In this document: piece by piece, positions 61,308 to 64,000 of the stretch
How positions within the stretch are numbered: position 1 is the first letter of the stretch
How the letters are laid out: each line of letters opens with the position of its first letter
Assembly: GCF_015356755.1 (NCBI RefSeq)
Contig: NZ_JADFCO010000063.1
Location: forward strand, 248,001 to 312,000
Origin: Nonlabens antarcticus
Lineage (GTDB): Bacteria > Bacteroidota > Bacteroidia > Flavobacteriales > Flavobacteriaceae
DNA length: 64,000 nucleotides
Direction of reading: 5' to 3'
Made by a program: the position numbers and the translations under genes
The notes under the pieces: model-generated
Databases searched by the model: none
Told to the model about the DNA's origin: nothing
The model's input: the letters and a program-made list of their open reading frames with translations, nothing else

Positions 61308-61991
61308 CTACGGCGTACTACTACTCACTTCAAGCGTCTTTCCATTATAGAATTTATTTCCGGTCAAGGCAAATTCCATAATATATTGAGCCATTTCTTT
61401 AGGTTGCAATGGTGCGTCGTAACCTGGAAACGCTTCAGCGAGCATTTCTGTTTGTACGGCCCCTAGTGCAAGCGTGTTGAAAGCAGGTCCGTTTTCTTTG
61501 TATTCTTCGGCGAGCAACTCAAAAAGTGTAATAACCGCGGCTTTTGCGCTGCTGTAAGCGGCTAGTCCTGGGAATTTTGAACTGCCTTGAATGCCGCCCA
61601 TGGAACTTATTGCAACCACGTGGGAGTTGGAATTCATCAACGGCAATAACCCTTGGGTTAATCCAGCCACGCCATAAACATTGACTTCATAACAATTCTT
61701 AAAGTCGGCTTTTGTGAGTTCTTCAAACGGTTTATTAACTAAAAAACCCGCATTGTGAATCAAGATATCTACTTTATCAAAACGCTTTTTAATTGCTGAA
61801 ACCGCACTTTCTATACTGGATTCCTGTGCTAGATCACAAGAGATAGCAGTAATTCTAGAATTGTTGAGTTCTTGAATGGGAGCACGCTTTCGCGAAAGCG
61901 CGATCACTTCATCCCCATTAGCAGCAAATAGCTGAGCCAATTCAAATCCTATACCGCGGCTGGTGCCTGTTACTACTATATTTTTACTCAT
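61308..61991 (-). CDS. Short-chain dehydrogenase/reductase
   Basis: 227 residues. The cofactor motif is VTGTSRGIGFELAQ (7-20), with LIHNAGFLVNKPFE. Catalytic residues are Ser (VAISSMGGIQG) and the Tyr/Lys pair in AAYSSAKAAVITL. The substrate is unknown. Its first codons overlap the M28 peptidase gene by 8 bp, so it is translated from the same mRNA. The palindrome at 61885-61900 is read as LSRKR. Confidence 0.9.
   Translation of the reverse strand: MSKNIVVTGTSRGIGFELAQLFAANGDEVIALSRKRAPIQELNNSRITAISCDLAQESSIESAVSAIKKRFDKVDILIHNAGFLVNKPFEELTKADFKNCYEVNVYGVAGLTQGLLPLMNSNSHVVAISSMGGIQGSSKFPGLAAYSSAKAAVITLFELLAEEYKENGPAFNTLALGAVQTEMLAEAFPGYDAPLQPKEMAQYIMEFALTGNKFYNGKTLEVSSSTP
61885..61900. repeat. 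Dispersed 16-bp palindrome (exact copy)
   Basis: Exact cgctttcgcgaaagcg inside the SDR gene, read as LSRKR. Confidence 0.95.
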
Positions 61992-62982
61992 TAGGAATCG
62001 GGTTCATCTTTAAGCCGTTATCGTTCGCGAGGAAGAATAATCCGGGCAATGTAGCATCAACAACTTTAGACATATGCTGTGCATTAATTCCTGAAATCTC
62101 GTCGCCCACTTTGTGATAATGGTCAAAATTTGTAAAGTCAAAAGTGCTCAAGGTTTGAGAAGGAACATTGAATTCCTGATAAAAACCATAGTTGTCTGAT
62201 CGCATAAACAAATTCATTTGAGCGGCTGCTTCTAGTTTTCCCGTAACTACACGGTCCTTATTTTCTTGATTGAAAATTTCCCCCATATTTGAGGTGTCAT
62301 ATCCTGTTAAATAGGCAATATATGGTTTGTCCAACATAGGAGTTCCCGTCATTTCATAATTAATCATAGCAACTACATTCTCTCCAGATGCCTTCATTTG
62401 AGCAGCCAATTGTCGAGAACCGACCAACCCTTTTTCTTCTGCAGAAAACAAAGCGAAAACTACTTTGCGACGGTTGAAATCTAATTTCTTGAAAAGCTCT
62501 GCAATCGCAAGAACACTCGCCGTTCCTGTAGCATTATCATTAGCACCGTTTGCAATGCTATCGCCTGCAACGGCTTGAATGATCCCGATGTGATCGTAAT
62601 GTGCACCTATAACGATAGTCTCTTTCATCAATTCCTTATCGTTACCTGGCATCACTGCCACTACGTTATTTCCAGAAATACCGTCCGTGGTAAATGGCTG
62701 CATATACTCCTCATTATAAGGTGCGATACCCAATGCTTCAAATCGATCTGCTAAATATGCGGCAGCTTTATCAATTCCTTCTGTTCCAGTTTCCCGTCCC
62801 ATTAATTCATCGCTTGCCAGATATTGAACGTCAATAGCTATTTGGGTTGGGTTACTTACTGGTAAAACTATTCGGTTTTCCTTGGTCGAACCAGAACCCA
62901 TCGATCCATTATCACTACGTTTAGTGGTGCCACAAGATGCCAGAGTTATAGCTGCTATTGCAACGAGAAATAAATTTTTCAT
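61984..62982 (-). CDS. M28 family metallopeptidase lipoprotein
   Basis: 332 residues. Lipoprotein signal MKNLFLVAIAAITLASC ends in Cys17. The M28 zinc site is built from GAHYDHIG (His), NGANDNATGTAS (Asp), FSAEEKGLVGS (catalytic and binding Glu) and FDHYHKVGDE (His). YLASDELMGRETGTEGIDKA is a common start of the domain in Bacteroidota. It is probably an aminopeptidase at the cell surface or in the periplasm. It leads a two-gene unit with the SDR. Confidence 0.9.
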   Translation of the reverse strand: MKNLFLVAIAAITLASCGTTKRSDNGSMGSGSTKENRIVLPVSNPTQIAIDVQYLASDELMGRETGTEGIDKAAAYLADRFEALGIAPYNEEYMQPFTTDGISGNNVVAVMPGNDKELMKETIVIGAHYDHIGIIQAVAGDSIANGANDNATGTASVLAIAELFKKLDFNRRKVVFALFSAEEKGLVGSRQLAAQMKASGENVVAMINYEMTGTPMLDKPYIAYLTGYDTSNMGEIFNQENKDRVVTGKLEAAAQMNLFMRSDNYGFYQEFNVPSQTLSTFDFTNFDHYHKVGDEISGINAQHMSKVVDATLPGLFFLANDNGLKMNPIPNE

Positions 62983-63055
62983 AAGAAATGTTAGTTAGTG
63001 TCGTAAAAATAAGCAATCAAAAGACCGTTTGAAAAACAAAGTCCCGCAATCGCAC

Positions 63056-63085
63056 AAAAAAGCCGATCAAATGATCGGCTTTTTG
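63056..63085 (-). terminator. Terminator after the PDH E2 gene
   Basis: Stem agccgatc/gatcggct with 4-nt loop, flanked by A- and T-runs, 20 bp after the E2 stop. Confidence 0.85.
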
Positions 63086-63104
63086 AATATGAATGGAATA
63101 TTTC

Positions 63105-64000
63105 CTAAACGTACATGACGATAGGGTTTTCAATGTAAGCTTTAAATGTTTGAAGGAATGCTGCTCCTGTTGCTCCGTCAACGGTGCGGTGGTCACAAGC
63201 AAGAGTAATTTTCATCACATTACCTATCACGATCTGTCCATTCTTTACGACTGGTTTTTCAACAATCGCACCTACCGACATAATAGCCGAGTTAGGTTGA
63301 TTGATAATTGAGGTGAATTCTGTAATACCGAACATTCCCAAGTTAGAAATGGTAAAGGTGCTTCCCTCCATCTCTTTAGGTTGTAATTTCTTATCACGAG
63401 CCTTTCCTGCGAGTTCTTTAACCTTGCTACCTATTTGTTGCATAGTCATCTGGTCTGCAAATGGCAATACTGGAACTAGTAATCCATCATCAACAGCAAC
63501 TGCAACACCTATGTGTATGTGTTTTGCAATTTTAGTAGCAGCATCAGTCCAGGTAGTATTCACTCTAGGATGTTTGCGCAACGCCATTGCAGCTGCCTTG
63601 ATTACCATATCGTTAAAACTGATCTTGGTATCTGGAAGTTCATTGATGGCCTTGCGACTTTCAATGGCATTATCCATATCCAGGTCAAGTCCTAAATAAT
63701 AATGTGGTGCCGTGAACTTAGACTGACCCAAACGCTTTGCAATCGTCTTGCGCATTTGTGAATTAGGAACTTCTTCCCAAGTCTCTGTCCCAACAGATTC
63801 AAATGATGATTGTGAGCTTGCAACAGCTGTGCTAGGAGTATAGTTCTCAATATCTTTTTTAGTCACCCGACCATTTTCACCAGATCCTTTTACAGTACCT
63901 AAATCAATTCCTTTATCGGCCGCCATTTTCTTAGCAAGTGGTGATGCAAATATGCGACCTCCTGCGTTTGAAGATTTTGAAGTTGACTCGTTAGAACCTT
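63105..64000 (-). CDS. Pyruvate dehydrogenase E2 (dihydrolipoamide acetyltransferase), N-terminus cut by window edge
   Basis: About 298 C-terminal residues. The peripheral-subunit-binding domain reads RIFASPLAKKMAADKGIDLG and TVKGSGENGRVTKKDIENY. The acyltransferase domain begins SQMRKTIAKRLGQSKFTAPH, and its catalytic motif LACDHRTVDGATGAAFL is canonical, unlike the E2 at 10786. It ends ENPIVMYV, typical of PDH E2. The lipoyl domain(s) lie beyond base 64000. It supplies acetyl-CoA as the core of the pyruvate dehydrogenase complex. Confidence 0.92.
   Translation of the reverse strand, partial: GSNESTSKSSNAGGRIFASPLAKKMAADKGIDLGTVKGSGENGRVTKKDIENYTPSTAVASSQSSFESVGTETWEEVPNSQMRKTIAKRLGQSKFTAPHYYLGLDLDMDNAIESRKAINELPDTKISFNDMVIKAAAMALRKHPRVNTTWTDAATKIAKHIHIGVAVAVDDGLLVPVLPFADQMTMQQIGSKVKELAGKARDKKLQPKEMEGSTFTISNLGMFGITEFTSIINQPNSAIMSVGAIVEKPVVKNGQIVIGNVMKITLACDHRTVDGATGAAFLQTFKAYIENPIVMYV

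Overview
The window looks like a chromosomal segment of a marine-type Flavobacteriia (Bacteroidota). Supporting signs are the rplKAJL-rpoBC operon followed by a DUF3467 gene, a fused hypoxanthine phosphoribosyltransferase/adenylate kinase, SprB-like and PD40/OmpA modules, and promoter boxes of the Bacteroidota type (TAnnTTTG). Shine-Dalgarno sequences are almost absent, except a near-perfect one before rpsU. The sequence is AT-rich and mostly conserved housekeeping DNA with a few accessory patches. No rRNA, CRISPR array, prophage or plasmid function was found.

Layout. 1-5.3 kb: an outer-membrane barrel protein and a 1012-residue TPR protein (minus), divergent from ftsE. 5.5-9.9 kb: a small glycosylation cluster (three GT2 enzymes, one GT-B enzyme, one FdtA-like sugar ketoisomerase). 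10-10.4 kb: remains of a Fic gene. 10.8-15.6 kb: a 2-oxoacid dehydrogenase E2, a fourth GT2, recR and a sodium:solute symporter. 16.1-16.9 kb: a possible structured RNA and an IS200/RAYT-type transposase between two long palindromes. 17-23.6 kb: FabH-like synthase, AlkB-like dioxygenase, an SdpR/SdpI/hydrolase operon and a DUF819 transporter. 23.6-27.5 kb: the overlapping operon idi-queD-manA, then prfC. 27.6-28.6 kb: a decayed PD40/OmpA gene. 28.7-42.5 kb: the transcription/translation block, on the minus strand: tRNA-Thr(TGT), Tyr, Gly, Thr(GGT), tuf, tRNA-Trp, secE, nusG, rplK, rplA, rplJ, rplL, rpoB, rpoC, DUF3467. 42.6-50.7 kb: xer recombinase, rpsU, acyl-CoA dehydrogenase, HhH protein, a fused alanine/sodium symporter, K+ channel, PspC and DUF2851. 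51.2-64 kb: CBS-like enzyme, FtsX-type permease, NamZ-like lipoprotein, obgE, hpt-adk, purK, a DUF6624-like lipoprotein, SDR, M28 peptidase and the pyruvate dehydrogenase E2, which runs off the end.

The most unusual signal is a 16-bp perfect palindrome, cgctttcgcgaaagcg. It occurs 12 times exactly and 4 more times with one mismatch, both between genes and inside unrelated genes, where it is read as AFAKA, RFRES or LSRKR. It behaves like an abundant dispersed chromosomal motif (compare HIP1 of cyanobacteria), and no function is evident from this window. Other points of interest are the palindrome-flanked transposase, heptanucleotide tandem repeats beside obgE and purK, a set of genes whose promoter box lies only 4-6 nt before the start codon, and an alanine symporter carrying secreted SprB-like and lipoyl-like domains.
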